DNA of 64,000 nt from Mycobacterium sp. M26 (lineage in GTDB: Bacteria; Actinomycetota; Actinomycetes; Mycobacteriales; Mycobacteriaceae). The translations under genes and the position numbers were made by a program. The stretch spans positions 1,525,716-1,589,715 of the forward strand of contig NZ_LN929908.1 of assembly GCF_001494595.1 (NCBI RefSeq). Reading direction: 5' to 3'. The stretch's first letter is position 1. The number at the start of each line of letters is the position of its first letter. The notes beneath the pieces are model-generated. The model searched no databases. It had not been told where the DNA came from and was given only the letters and a program-made list of their open reading frames with translations. Positions 16,734 through 25,085 of the stretch are shown one piece after another.

Positions 16734-17116
16734 CGCTCGCGGCCCGTCTGGCCGAGGCGTTGCGCGAGGTCATGCCGGTCGACGTCGAGGAGGACGGCGC
16801 GCTGACGGTGCGCCACGACGGCACGTTCGCCTCACTGCGGACGGTGACGATTGCCGAGGACATCGAGATGGTGTCGGTGACCCAGGTGCTGGCCTGGGAT
16901 CTGCCGTTGAACGCCGATCTTCGCAAACGGGTTGCCGCACAAGCACAGTCGACGATGCTGGGCACCGTGACGCTCGTGGAACAACCCGGCAAGCGTGGTG
17001 ATGTGATGCTGCGCTACAACTTTCCCGGTGACGGCCTGAGCGATCAGTCGCTGCAGACGCTGGTGCTCATGGTGTTGGCCGGCGGGGTGGACGCCCGCGC
17101 TGCGCTGACCGCCTAG
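16730..17116 (+). CDS. Conserved mycobacterial protein (Rv2360c-like)
   Basis: A 128-aa soluble protein of unknown function that follows uppS in mycobacteria. GTG at 16730 overlaps the uppS stop (GTGA), so it is translationally coupled. The sequence shows an alternating strand/helix pattern ([27 protein letters not shown], then [26 protein letters not shown]) and no cysteine, signal peptide or membrane segment. Fold resemblance to YbjN/secretion-chaperone-like proteins is possible but not demonstrable by eye. Its stop is 2 bp from the convergent GntR gene. Confidence 0.7.
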   Translation: MTLAARLAEALREVMPVDVEEDGALTVRHDGTFASLRTVTIAEDIEMVSVTQVLAWDLPLNADLRKRVAAQAQSTMLGTVTLVEQPGKRGDVMLRYNFPGDGLSDQSLQTLVLMVLAGGVDARAALTA

Positions 17117-17118
17117 CC

Positions 17119-17865
17119 TCAGCTGCTGCGCAACCCGGCCAGCGCATCGAAGGCTGCGCGGATGTGCGCCTCGGTGAGATCTGCGGCCGTTTCAGCGTCA
17201 CCGGCCTGGATCGCCGCGAAGATTCCGTGGTGCTGGCTCTGCAGGACTCGGGCCAGCGCCGGCCAATCCTCGACCTGCCGCATGGCGTCAAGGATCGGCT
17301 GACGCAGCGACGCCCGGATGGCCACGGTCATATCCGACACCAACTGATTCCCGCTGGCCTGCGCGATCGCGACGTGGAACGCGGTGTCGGCGTCGTTGAA
17401 GCGCTCGACATCGATTCCCGCCGAATCCATCTCGAGAAGGGGAGCGCGGATCGCGGCCTGCTCGACGTCACCGGCATTGGCAGCGGCCAGGGCCGCACTG
17501 TTGCGCTCCAGGATGACGCGCGCGTCGACGATGTCGGTCATCGCGAAGTTGGACAGCGCGACGTGCAGGCGCAGGAATCGGGTCAGCGCGGTGCTCGACA
17601 TGGCCGTGATGAAGGTGCCTGCCTCCGGGCCGGCGCCGACATTGGCGGTGACGACGCCCTGGGCCTCGAGCACCCGGATCGCCTCGCGCACGCCGGCGCG
17701 GCTGACCTGCAGACGGGCGGCCAGTTCACGCTCCGGGGGCAGCGGGTCGCCCACCTTCAGTGCGCCCTGCATGATCTGGTCCTCGATGGCGGCGATGACC
17801 AGTTCGTGGGAGCGGACCTTCGCGACGGGGGTCCACTGGGGCGCCGGCGGGGCGGGTTCGGCCAT
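17119..17865 (-). CDS. GntR/FadR-family regulator (LldR-like)
   Basis: A 248-aa repressor. The N-terminal winged helix has GDPLPPERELAARLQVSRAG and VREAIRVLEAQGVV. The C-terminal FCD ligand domain has DADTAFHVAIAQASGN, including the D and H metal ligands. ATG at 17865 follows GGGAGA; upstream in-frame codons lack family sequence. The perfect palindrome TGGTCAGACCA just upstream suits FadR-type GntR proteins. A second copy of that operator stands before the lactate permease at 20114, so this is probably the lactate-responsive regulator of lctP-lutABC, now separated from it by 2 kb of rearranged DNA. Confidence 0.87.
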   Translation of the reverse strand: MAEPAPPAPQWTPVAKVRSHELVIAAIEDQIMQGALKVGDPLPPERELAARLQVSRAGVREAIRVLEAQGVVTANVGAGPEAGTFITAMSSTALTRFLRLHVALSNFAMTDIVDARVILERNSAALAAANAGDVEQAAIRAPLLEMDSAGIDVERFNDADTAFHVAIAQASGNQLVSDMTVAIRASLRQPILDAMRQVEDWPALARVLQSQHHGIFAAIQAGDAETAADLTEAHIRAAFDALAGLRSS

Positions 17866-17950
17866 AGGTCTCTCCCTATCAGGGGGGGTGACTGTGAGCG
17901 GGCTCACGCTTAGTGTACACACCACCTTGTGGTCAGACCACTAAGAGGTC
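17858..17950. repeat. 93-bp direct repeat, copy 1 (GntR promoter/operator)
   Basis: Matches 19996-20088 with one substitution (in the G-run before TGACTGTGAGC). It includes the GntR start codon CAT at its left edge and the operator. At its right edge it joins the amidase 5' fragment through TCG. Confidence 0.93.
17930..17940. promoter_or_regulatory. GntR operator, copy 1
   Basis: TGGTCAGACCA is a perfect 11-bp palindrome of the TNGTNNNACNA type bound by FadR-subfamily GntR regulators. GTGTACAC (17913-17920) is a second short palindrome nearby. It lies 65 bp upstream of the GntR start and would allow autoregulation. Confidence 0.6.
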
Positions 17951-19014
17951 GAACCCGACAGCAGTTCACCCATCCGCATGTTGGCCTCGGTGCGGCGGTC
18001 GAAGGTGACGTCCTCGCCGAGCCGGTCGGCCCACTCCAGCAGCCCGGCGGTGGACCGGGGCAGAAAGCTCAGCGGTAACCGCAGCCCGTAGTTCGGGTTG
18101 CCGGCCATCACGGTGTGGCCAAGGTCGACCAGCTGATCGCCGACCGTCTGCAGGGCGGCGCGGATCTCGGGGTGCAGTTTGGCCCCGAAGATGGTGAAGG
18201 GGAACCGCGTCGACAGCGCGACCCGCAGCGCCCCGGGCGCGACCCCGACGTGATCGGAGACCCGCACCGGGGGCGGCTGGTGCGGATCGTCGGCGACATT
18301 GCCCGAGCAGGCGTCGAGCACCAGCGCCGCATCGGCCACCGTGCGGGCCAGCACGCCGTTGACGGTGATGCCGTTGAACGGTTCGCACAGCGGCGCCGTC
18401 GAGATGCGACCGCGCTGTGGCTTGATGCCGACCAGGTGGGTCCACGCCGCCGGCACCCGGACACTGCCCGCCCCGTCGGAGCCGATGGCGGCGGCCACCA
18501 GGCCCGCGGCGACGGCGGCGGCGCTACCGCCCGAGGATCCCCCGGGGGTGTGCTTGCGTGACCACGGATTGCGGGTGTGGCCGAACGCCGGGCCACTGGT
18601 GAACGGCCACTGGCCCAGTTCGCAGCAGTTGGTCTTGCCAACGATCACCGCGCCCGCGGCCCGCAGCCGGCGTACCAGCTCGGCGTCCTCGGTGGCGGGC
18701 CGGATGCGTCCTGCGGTGCCGAAGGACGTGGGCACCCCCGCGATGTCGACGTCGTCCTTGACCGCGATCGGGATGCCGAGCAGCGGGGCCTGCTCACCGG
18801 CGGCCCGCCGGCGATCGGCCTCGGCGGCCTCGGCCAGGGCGCTCTCGGTGAGCACCACCCGGAAGGCGTTGAGCGTCGACTGGCTGACTGTGATGGCGTG
18901 CAGCGACCGGCGGACCAGCTCTGCGGAGGTCACCGCACCGCTGGCCAACTGGTAGAGCTGCTCGCCGACCGTCGGAAACCGGGTCGACCTGCTCGGATTG
19001 GCATTCACAGACAT
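17941..19014 (-). pseudogene. amiA2: Amidase (AmiA2-like), 5' fragment
   Basis: Encodes the first 357 residues of an amidase-signature hydrolase. The catalytic Lys region (LLGIPIAVKDDVDIAG) and the serine-rich signature (HTPGGSSGGSAAAVAAG, IGSDGAGSVR) are present. The frame then runs out of the amidase at GELLSGS and stops after two residues at a TAG contributed by the adjoining GntR operator DNA. About 120 C-terminal residues are missing; they lie at 15405-15985. ATG at 19014 gives MSVNANPSRS. It is divergent from recO. The catalytic triad is present, but the truncation probably prevents folding. Confidence 0.87.
17949..18093. repeat. 145-bp direct repeat, copy 2 (amidase segment)
   Basis: Exact copy of 15797-15941. 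Its left edge (AAGAGGTCGAACCC) is the novel junction between the GntR operator and the amidase gene, with TCG shared by both parents. Confidence 0.95.
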
Positions 19015-19078
19015 GGCGACGTCGAGACTAACGGCGCGCGTCCGCGTGGATGTCGCATTACGGTGCGAAACTCGTCTG

Positions 19079-19900
19079 ATGCGGCTGTACCGGGATCGTG
19101 CGGTCGTGCTGCGCCAGCACAAGCTCGGTGAGGCCGACCGGATCGTCACCTTGCTGACCCGCGACCACGGTCTGGTCCGCGCGGTTGCCAAGGGCGTCCG
19201 TCGTACCCGCAGCAAGTTCGGCTCCCGGCTGGAGCCGTTCGCGCATATCGACGTCCAGCTGCATCCGGGCCGCAACCTGGACATCGTCACCCAGGTGGTG
19301 TCCATCGACGCGTTCGCCACCGACATCGTCAACGACTACGGCCGCTACACCTGCGCGTGTGCCGTCCTGGAGACCGCCGAGCGCCTGGCCGGTGAGGAAC
19401 GCGCCCCCGCCCCGGCGCTGCACCGGCTCACCGTCGGGGCGTTGCGGGCGGTCGCCGACGGCAGCCGGCCCCGCGAACTGGTGCTGGACGCCTACCTGCT
19501 GCGGGCCATGGGCATCGCCGGCTGGGCGCCCGCGCTCACCGAATGCGCCCGCTGCGCGGCGCCCGGGCCGCATCGCGCATTCCACATCGGCGCTGGTGGC
19601 AGCGTATGTATGCATTGCCGGCCGTCGGGCTCGAGCACCCCGCCGCAGGCGGTGGTGGACCTGATGTCGGCGCTTTACGACGGGGACTGGCAGACGGCGG
19701 AGTCCTCGACGCCGTCGCACCGCAGCCACGCCAGTGGTCTGGTCGCTGCGCACCTGCAGTGGCACCTGGAGCGCCAACTGCGGACACTGCCCTTGGTGGA
19801 GCGCGTCTACCGGCAGCCCGCTAATCACGGTAAGGAGATGTTCAGGCAGGATGTGCCCCATGGCGATGAACCGGGTGACCAGCTCGTGGCGGGGGGCTGA
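19079..19900 (+). CDS. recO: DNA repair protein RecO
   Basis: A 273-aa recombination mediator that anneals single-stranded DNA and loads RecA with RecR. The N-terminal OB fold has YRDRAVVLRQHKLGEADRI and GLVRAVAKGVRR. The helical domain includes YTCACAVLETAERL, and the zinc-like motif is CARCAAPGPHRAFHIGAGGSVCMHC. ATG at 19079 starts MRLYRDRA, as in mycobacterial RecO. The C-terminus overlaps the start of the uppS 5' fragment by 41 bases. The gene is intact although both flanking genes are broken. Confidence 0.93.
   Translation: MRLYRDRAVVLRQHKLGEADRIVTLLTRDHGLVRAVAKGVRRTRSKFGSRLEPFAHIDVQLHPGRNLDIVTQVVSIDAFATDIVNDYGRYTCACAVLETAERLAGEERAPAPALHRLTVGALRAVADGSRPRELVLDAYLLRAMGIAGWAPALTECARCAAPGPHRAFHIGAGGSVCMHCRPSGSSTPPQAVVDLMSALYDGDWQTAESSTPSHRSHASGLVAAHLQWHLERQLRTLPLVERVYRQPANHGKEMFRQDVPHGDEPGDQLVAGG
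19863..19886 (+). repeat. 24-bp inverted repeat, left arm (rearrangement footprint)
   Basis: The 24 bases from 19863 (uppS codons 2-9) reappear as an exact reverse complement at 19972-19995, exactly at the break in the uppS 5' fragment. This looks like a template-switch footprint. Confidence 0.9.
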
Positions 19901-19971
19901 GCGCAGACGGAAGGACACGTTCCCCCAGCTGCCCCCGGCGCCCGACGACTACCCGACGTTCCCCGACACCT

Positions 19972-19995
19972 CGAGCTGGTCACCCGGTTCATCGC
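19972..19995 (-). repeat. 24-bp inverted repeat, right arm (rearrangement footprint)
   Basis: Reverse complement of 19863-19886. The first bases (CGAGCTGG) may be native uppS sequence and would have provided 8 nt of microhomology for the switch; the next 16 have no place in uppS or in the GntR gene. Confidence 0.9.
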
Positions 19996-20088
19996 TCGGC
20001 CATAGGTCTCTCCCTATCAGGGGGGTTGACTGTGAGCGGGCTCACGCTTAGTGTACACACCACCTTGTGGTCAGACCACTAAGAGGTC
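19996..20088. repeat. 93-bp direct repeat, copy 2 (GntR promoter/operator)
   Basis: Second copy of 17858-17950. It starts at the GntR start codon but the GntR coding sequence is absent, and it leads directly into the lactate permease leader, which is presumably its original location. Confidence 0.93.
20068..20078 (+). promoter_or_regulatory. GntR operator, copy 2 (lctP promoter)
   Basis: Second TGGTCAGACCA palindrome, 36 bp upstream of the lctP start codon, positioned for repression or induction of lctP-lutABC by the GntR regulator encoded at 17119-17865. Confidence 0.6.
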
Positions 20089-20113
20089 GGCCCCTGACTG
20101 GTTGGGCACCTGC

Positions 20114-21795
20114 ATGTACACACCGAACCTGGCCCCGATCGCCGGCAGCCTGTTCTACTCGTCGTTGGTGGCGCTGCTCCCGCTGCTCGCGGTGTTCATC
20201 ACCCTCGGCGTCCTCAAGTGGAAAGCGCACTGGGCCGGACTCACCGGCCTGGGCACGGCGCTGGTGGTCGCCGTCGCCGTCTACGGCATGCCCCGGGCCT
20301 GGCGGCATTGTCGGCCACCGAGGGATTCGCCTTCGGCGTCTTCCCGATCATGTGGATCGTCCTCAACGCGATCTGGCTCTACGAGCTCACCGTGACCAGC
20401 GGGCGGTTCGAGGACCTGCGCCGCGTCATCGACCGGGTCTCCGACGATCCCCGCGTGCAGTCGATCATCATCGCGTTCTGCCTCGGTGGACTGCTCGAGG
20501 CGCTGGCCGGTTTCGGTGCCCCGGTGGCGATCACCGGGGTGATGCTGATGTCGATCGGCTTCACCGCGATGCGCGCCGCCGTCGTGGTGCTGGTGGCCAA
20601 CACCGCGCCGGTAGCGTTCGGCGCCATCGCGATCCCCATCATCACCGCGGGCAATCTGACCGGAATCCCCTTCACCGAGATCGGCGCCGTGGTGGGTCGG
20701 CAGACACCGCTGCTCGCGCTGTTCGTCCCGCTGATCCTGGTCCTGCTCGCCGACGGTCGCCGCGGGGTCCGTGACGTCCGGCCGATCGCCTCGGTCGTCG
20801 GCGTCACCTTCGCCCTGGCCCAGTTCGTCTCCGCCAACTGGCTTTCGGTGGAGCTGACGGATGTGATCGCCTCCCTGGCCGGCCTGGCCGCCGCCGTGCT
20901 GATGCTGCGGGCGTGGCGCCCGGCCAACACCGCCGAAGCCCGGGAGCGCCTGCTGACCGAGGGGGCCCGGGAGGATGCGGGTTCGACCAGTGGCCGGCCG
21001 GCGCCGCGGGGGACGACGGTCGTCGAGCCGCGGGCCGACACCGCACTCACCCCGTCGCGGGTGTTCCTGGCCTTGTTTCCCTATCTGCTGGTGATCGTGG
21101 TCTTCGCCGTGGCGAAACTGCTGGCCCCGGCCAAGAAGTGGTTGGCAGGAACGGATGTGAAGTTCGGCTGGCCAGGCCTGGACGGCCATGTTCTCACGGC
21201 CGCGGGCAAGCCGTCGGCGTCCACGGTCTACACCATCGGCTGGCTGTCCTCGCCCGGCTCACTGTTGCTGATCGCCGGTGTGATTGTGGCCGTGGTGTAT
21301 CGCCTCTCGCTGGTGGAGGCCGCCGCGGTCTACGGCCGCACGGTGCTCAAGCTGAAGTTCTCGATCCTGACCGTCGCCTCGGTACTTGCGCTGGCCTATG
21401 TGATGAACCAATCCGGCCAGACCATTACCGTGGGAACGTGGATCGCGGGTACGGGTGCGGTATTCGCGTTCCTCTCACCGATTCTCGGCTGGTTGGGTAC
21501 CGCGGTGACGGGGTCCGACACCAGTGCGAACGCCTTGTTCGCGACCTTGCAGCAGACGGCTGCCACGCACGCCGGGATCGACCCGACGCTGCTGGTGGCG
21601 GCGAACACCTCCGGAGGAGTTGTCGGCAAGATGATCAGTCCGCAGAACCTCACCATCGCCGCGACGGCCGTCGGGTTGGTGGGACGTGAGTCCGAGATCT
21701 TCCGCCGGGTGATCTGGTGGAGCCTGGGCATGTTGGCGGCGCTGTGCCTGCTGATCGGCCTTCAGTCGACGGTGCTGTCCTGGATGCTGCCATGA
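20114..21795 (+). pseudogene. lctP: L-lactate permease LctP, frameshifted
   Basis: Multi-pass lactate permease. The N-terminus (MYTPNLAPIAGSLFYSSLVA... to VAVAVYGMP) is in one frame, and the rest (GLAALSATEGFAFGVFPIMW onward to LLIGLQSTVLSWML) continues in another. The shift falls at the CCCC run 20291-20294; one additional C would restore a 560-aa protein through GMP-x-GLAALS. Family features include GALLEALAGFGAPVAITG-like sequence (LGGLLEALAGFGAPV) and ITAGNLTGIPFTEIG. It overlaps lutA by ATGA. This is either a real inactivation or a homopolymer read error; the later frame shows no other damage. Confidence 0.85.
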
Positions 21796-22535
21796 TGAAA
21801 GTCGCCGTTTTCGCGACCTGTTACAACGACACCATGTGGCCGGAGACGCCCAAGGCGGTCGTCCGCCTGCTGCGCCGCCTCGGCTGCGAGCCGGTCTTCC
21901 CCGCCGAACAGACCTGCTGCGGCCAGATGTTCACCAACACCGGCTACGCCGCCGAAGCCGTTCCGGCAGTGCGCCGCTTCGTGACTGCCTTCGCCGACTG
22001 CGACGCCGTGGTCGCCCCGTCGGGATCCTGTGTCGGATCGGTGCGCCACCAGCACCGTGACATTGCCGCACGGGCCGGGGACACGGCACTGGGCGCGGCG
22101 GTGGATGACCTGGTCCCCAGGGTGTACGAACTATCCGAGTTCCTGGTCGACGTCCTCGGCGTCACCGATGTGGGGGCCTACTTTCCGCACCGGGTCACCT
22201 ACCACCCGACGTGTCACTCGCTGCGGATGCTGCGGGTGGGGGACCGGCCGCTACAACTGCTTCGCGCGGTGCGCGGCATCGACCTCGTCGACCTGCCCGC
22301 CGCCGATCAGTGCTGCGGTTTCGGTGGAACGTTTTCGGTGAAGAACGCCGACGTCTCGGTCTCGATGGGCGCCGACAAGGCCCGCCACGTCAAGGATTCC
22401 GGGGCTGAAGTGCTTGTGGCGGGCGACAATTCGTGTCTGGCCCAGATCGGCGGCATCCTGTCACGCCAGCGTAGCGGCATCCGCGTCATGCACCTGGCCG
22501 AGATCCTCGCGGCCACCGAGGGGAGCGCATCGTGA
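21792..22535 (+). CDS. lutA: LutA, lactate utilization Fe-S protein (CCG-domain)
   Basis: A 247-aa subunit of the LutABC L-lactate dehydrogenase complex. Two cysteine-rich CCG domains are seen: EQTCCGQMFTNTGY with an upstream ATCYNDTMWP, and YHPTCHS followed by ADQCCGFGGTFSVK. These bind an iron-sulfur or related cluster and pass electrons from lactate oxidation to the membrane chain. ATG at 21792 (MMKVAVFATCYN) overlaps the permease stop, and the C-terminus overlaps lutB by 4 bases, so lctP-lutABC is a single operon. The ATG three bases downstream is an equivalent start. Confidence 0.92.
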   Translation: MMKVAVFATCYNDTMWPETPKAVVRLLRRLGCEPVFPAEQTCCGQMFTNTGYAAEAVPAVRRFVTAFADCDAVVAPSGSCVGSVRHQHRDIAARAGDTALGAAVDDLVPRVYELSEFLVDVLGVTDVGAYFPHRVTYHPTCHSLRMLRVGDRPLQLLRAVRGIDLVDLPAADQCCGFGGTFSVKNADVSVSMGADKARHVKDSGAEVLVAGDNSCLAQIGGILSRQRSGIRVMHLAEILAATEGSAS

Positions 22536-24043
22536 GCGGGCACCCGCACGTCGGCGTCACTCAGGCATTCTTGGGCATGCCCAGGGCTTTGCCGAAGTTC
22601 CCGACGGCAGCCAAAGCGGCACTGCAGAATTCGGTCCAGCGCCGCAACCTCGCGCACGCCACCGGCATCATCCGTGACAAGCGCGCCGGCGTGGTGGAGG
22701 AGTTGCCGAACTGGGAGGAACTACGGCTGGCGGCCGAGGCGATCAAAGACCGCACGCTGGCCCGGCTCGACGAGTACCTGGAACAGTTCGAGGCCAACGC
22801 CACCGCCGCAGGGGCCGTCGTGCACTGGGCCCGTGACGCCGAAGAGGCCAACCGCATCGTCGTCGACCTCGTGAAGGCCACCGGCTCGCAGGAGGTCGTC
22901 AAGGTCAAGTCGATGGCGACTCAGGAAATCGAGCTGAACGACGCGCTCGAGGCGGCCGGTATCGCCGCCTGGGAGACCGATCTGGCCGAACTGATCGTGC
23001 AACTCGGTGACGACTGGCCCAGTCACATCCTGGTGCCCGCCATCCACCGAAACCGTGCCGAGGTGCGCCAGATCTTCCTGCGTGAGATGGGCAAGGTCGG
23101 CAGGCCCGCGCCCGCCGACCTGACCGACGAGCCGCGCCGGCTGGCCGAAGCCGCCCGGCTGCATCTGCGGGAGAAGTTCCTGCGCGCCAAGGTCGCGGTG
23201 TCGGGTGCGAACTTCGCCATCGCCGAGACGGGCAGTCTGGTGGTGGTCGAGTCGGAGGGCAACGGCCGGATGTGCCTGACCTTGCCGGAAACCCTGATCT
23301 CGGTCGTCGGCATCGAGAAGGTGTTGCCCGCCTGGCGTGACCTGGAGGTGTTCCTGCAGGTCCTGCCCCGCAGCAGCACCGGTGAGCGGGAGAACCCCTA
23401 CACCTCGATCTGGACCGGACCCACCGGCGGCGACGGCCCGCGCGCGATGCACATCGTGCTGCTCGACAACGGTCGCACCGACGTGCTGGCCGACACCGTC
23501 GGTCGCCAGGCCCTGCGGTGCATCCGCTGCTCGGCGTGCCTCAACGTCTGCCCGGTCTACGAGCGGGCCGGTGGGCATTCCTACGGGTCGGTGTACCCCG
23601 GCCCGATCGGTGCGGTCCTCACACCGCAATTGCGCGGTACCACAAGCGAAGTCGACAAGTCGCTGCCGTATGCCTCGAGCCTGTGCGGAGCGTGTTTCGA
23701 CGTCTGCCCGGTGCGGATCGACATCCCCTCGCTGTTGGTGCACCTGCGCACCCGGGTGGTCGACGAAGCCCGTGGCGGACTGCCGTCGCCCGAACAGGCC
23801 GCGATGACGGCGGCAAGTTGGATGTTCGCCGACCACCGCCGGTTCGAGGCGGCGCAGCGCGCCGCGGCACTCGGCGGGCGGGCGCTGCGCAGCCGGGCAC
23901 TGGGCGGCAAGCAGGTGCTGCGCTCGCTGCCGGGACCGGCCGGCGGGTGGTCGAGCGCCCGGGACACCCCGGTACCTCCGGCGGAGTCGTTCCGGGCGTG
24001 GTGGGAACGCACCGACGGCGGACGCACGGAGGAGGACCGATGA
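22532..24043 (+). CDS. lutB: LutB, lactate utilization iron-sulfur protein
   Basis: A 503-aa central subunit of LutABC. The N-terminal LUD (DUF162) domain runs from about residues 70 to 300 (KVKSMATQEIELNDALEAAG, GANFAIAETGSLVVVESEGN). Two 4Fe-4S motifs follow: CIRCSACLNVCPVY near residue 330 and CGACFDVCPV near 390. A C-terminal DUF3390-like tail ends FRAWWERTDGGR. Start GTG at 22532 overlaps the lutA stop. It probably transfers electrons between LutA and LutC during growth on lactate. Confidence 0.93.
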   Translation: MSGHPHVGVTQAFLGMPRALPKFPTAAKAALQNSVQRRNLAHATGIIRDKRAGVVEELPNWEELRLAAEAIKDRTLARLDEYLEQFEANATAAGAVVHWARDAEEANRIVVDLVKATGSQEVVKVKSMATQEIELNDALEAAGIAAWETDLAELIVQLGDDWPSHILVPAIHRNRAEVRQIFLREMGKVGRPAPADLTDEPRRLAEAARLHLREKFLRAKVAVSGANFAIAETGSLVVVESEGNGRMCLTLPETLISVVGIEKVLPAWRDLEVFLQVLPRSSTGERENPYTSIWTGPTGGDGPRAMHIVLLDNGRTDVLADTVGRQALRCIRCSACLNVCPVYERAGGHSYGSVYPGPIGAVLTPQLRGTTSEVDKSLPYASSLCGACFDVCPVRIDIPSLLVHLRTRVVDEARGGLPSPEQAAMTAASWMFADHRRFEAAQRAAALGGRALRSRALGGKQVLRSLPGPAGGWSSARDTPVPPAESFRAWWERTDGGRTEEDR

Positions 24044-24669
24044 GCGCGCGCGAGGAGATTCTCGGGCGGGTGCGGGCGGCGCTGGCGGACCGGCCGATCG
24101 CACCCGAACCGGCCTGGGCCTACGGCGAGCCGGTGTCGACCGACGGTGAGGATGTCGTGGAACGGTTCATTGAGCGGGCCGCCGACTACCGCGCCACCGT
24201 CGTGCGGGTCGCCAGCGACGCCGTCGGCTCCGCGCTGTCCGAGGCGCTGGCGACGGTCTCCGCGACCACCGTGGTGGCCGATGATCTGGTGCAGAACCGT
24301 TGGGGCGCAGAGGTTCCGGTGAGCTGGGTGGTCGATGACGGGCTCGGCCCAGCGGCTCTGGACGGTATCGACGCGGTCGTCACCACCGCCACACTGGCGA
24401 TCGCGAACACCGGCACCATCGTGCTGGATCACGGTCCGGGTCAGGGCCGGCGGGCGCTGAGCCTGATCCCGGACGTGCACGTGTGCGTGGTCGGGGCCGA
24501 GCAGATCGTCACCGATGTGCCCGAGGCGGTCGGCCGACTGGTCGACCTCGGCAGCCACACCCGGCCGCTGACGTGGATCAGCGGACCCAGCGCCACCAGC
24601 GACATCGAACTCGACCGGGTCGAAGGGGTGCACGGGCCGCGCACCCTCTACGTGATCGTCGCCGGTTAG
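24040..24669 (+). CDS. lutC: LutC, LUD-domain lactate utilization protein
   Basis: A 209-aa LUD-domain protein, the third Lut subunit. The Rossmann-like fold shows TLAIANTGTIVLDHGPGQGR and LSLIPDVHVCVVGAEQIV, with a C-terminal WISGPSATSDIELDRVEGVHGP-type motif shared with LutB-like proteins. ATG at 24040 overlaps the lutB stop (ATGA). The stop overlaps the convergent zur gene by 4 bases. It ends the lctP-lutABC operon, which is inserted between the Rv2360c-like gene and zur relative to M. tuberculosis as remembered. Confidence 0.92.
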   Translation: MSAREEILGRVRAALADRPIAPEPAWAYGEPVSTDGEDVVERFIERAADYRATVVRVASDAVGSALSEALATVSATTVVADDLVQNRWGAEVPVSWVVDDGLGPAALDGIDAVVTTATLAIANTGTIVLDHGPGQGRRALSLIPDVHVCVVGAEQIVTDVPEAVGRLVDLGSHTRPLTWISGPSATSDIELDRVEGVHGPRTLYVIVAG

Positions 24670-25085
24670 CGTCGCGCGCAGTCGGCGCAGGTGCCGAACA
24701 GTTCGATGGTGTGACTGACGTCGGAAAAGCCATGCGCGGACGCCACATCCGCGGCCCAGGCCTCGACCTCGCGGCCGCTGACCTCGACCGCCGACCCGCA
24801 GTGCCGGCAGACCAGATGGTGATGGTGGTGCGGCGCCGAGCAGCGCCGGTACATCGACTCGCCGGTGTCGGTGCGCACCATGTCGACCAGGTCGGCGGCC
24901 GACAGCGACTGCAGCGTGCGGTACACGGTGGTGAGTCCGATGTTCTCGCCGCGGCGGCGAAGCTCGTCGTGCAGGTCCTGCGCGGAGCGGAACTCCTCGA
25001 CGGAGTCGAGCAGCCCGATGATGGCCGCCCGCTGGCGGGTGGCCCGTACTCCGCCGCCTGCGGAGCGGACCTCGGCCCCGGTCAC
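24666..25085 (-). CDS. zur: Zinc uptake regulator Zur (FurB)
   Basis: A 139-aa Fur-family repressor of zinc uptake genes. Winged helix: RATRQRAAIIGLLDS, then AQDLHDELRRRGENIGLTTVYRTLQSL. The metal-sensing loop is APHHHHHLVCRHCG, and the structural zinc site is completed by GTCADCARR near the C-terminus (two CxxC pairs). GTG at 25085 overlaps the smtB stop, so zur is translated from the smtB-zur mRNA. In mycobacteria, SmtB represses this pair when zinc is low and zinc relieves it, giving more Zur. Confidence 0.94.
   Translation of the reverse strand: MTGAEVRSAGGGVRATRQRAAIIGLLDSVEEFRSAQDLHDELRRRGENIGLTTVYRTLQSLSAADLVDMVRTDTGESMYRRCSAPHHHHHLVCRHCGSAVEVSGREVEAWAADVASAHGFSDVSHTIELFGTCADCARR

Larger units (their letters stand above)
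19860..20051 (+). pseudogene. uppS: uppS, detached 5' fragment
   Basis: Encodes MAMNRVTSSWRGAERRRK followed by DTFPQLPPAPDDYPTFPDTSSW, the N-terminal extension typical of mycobacterial UppS, in its normal place overlapping the recO end. After SSW the sequence departs: 19972-19995 is an inverted copy of 19863-19886, then the GntR start/operator repeat begins at 19996. The frame continues to a stop at 20051 with no enzyme domain. The catalytic part of the gene is at 15963-16733. If translated, the product would be a 63-residue peptide without activity. Confidence 0.85.

Noticed and set aside
16340-17116. Long alternative ORFs overlapping real genes (for example on the minus strand of dnaJ, dnaG, lutB and the MarR-ECF region)
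   Set aside because: They are frame shadows common in high-GC DNA; the opposing frames hold recognised protein families and third-position GC bias favours those.
15405-20113. Insertion sequence or phage as the cause of the rearrangement
   Set aside because: No transposase, integrase or terminal inverted repeats are seen; junctions show only microhomology and a short inverted copy.
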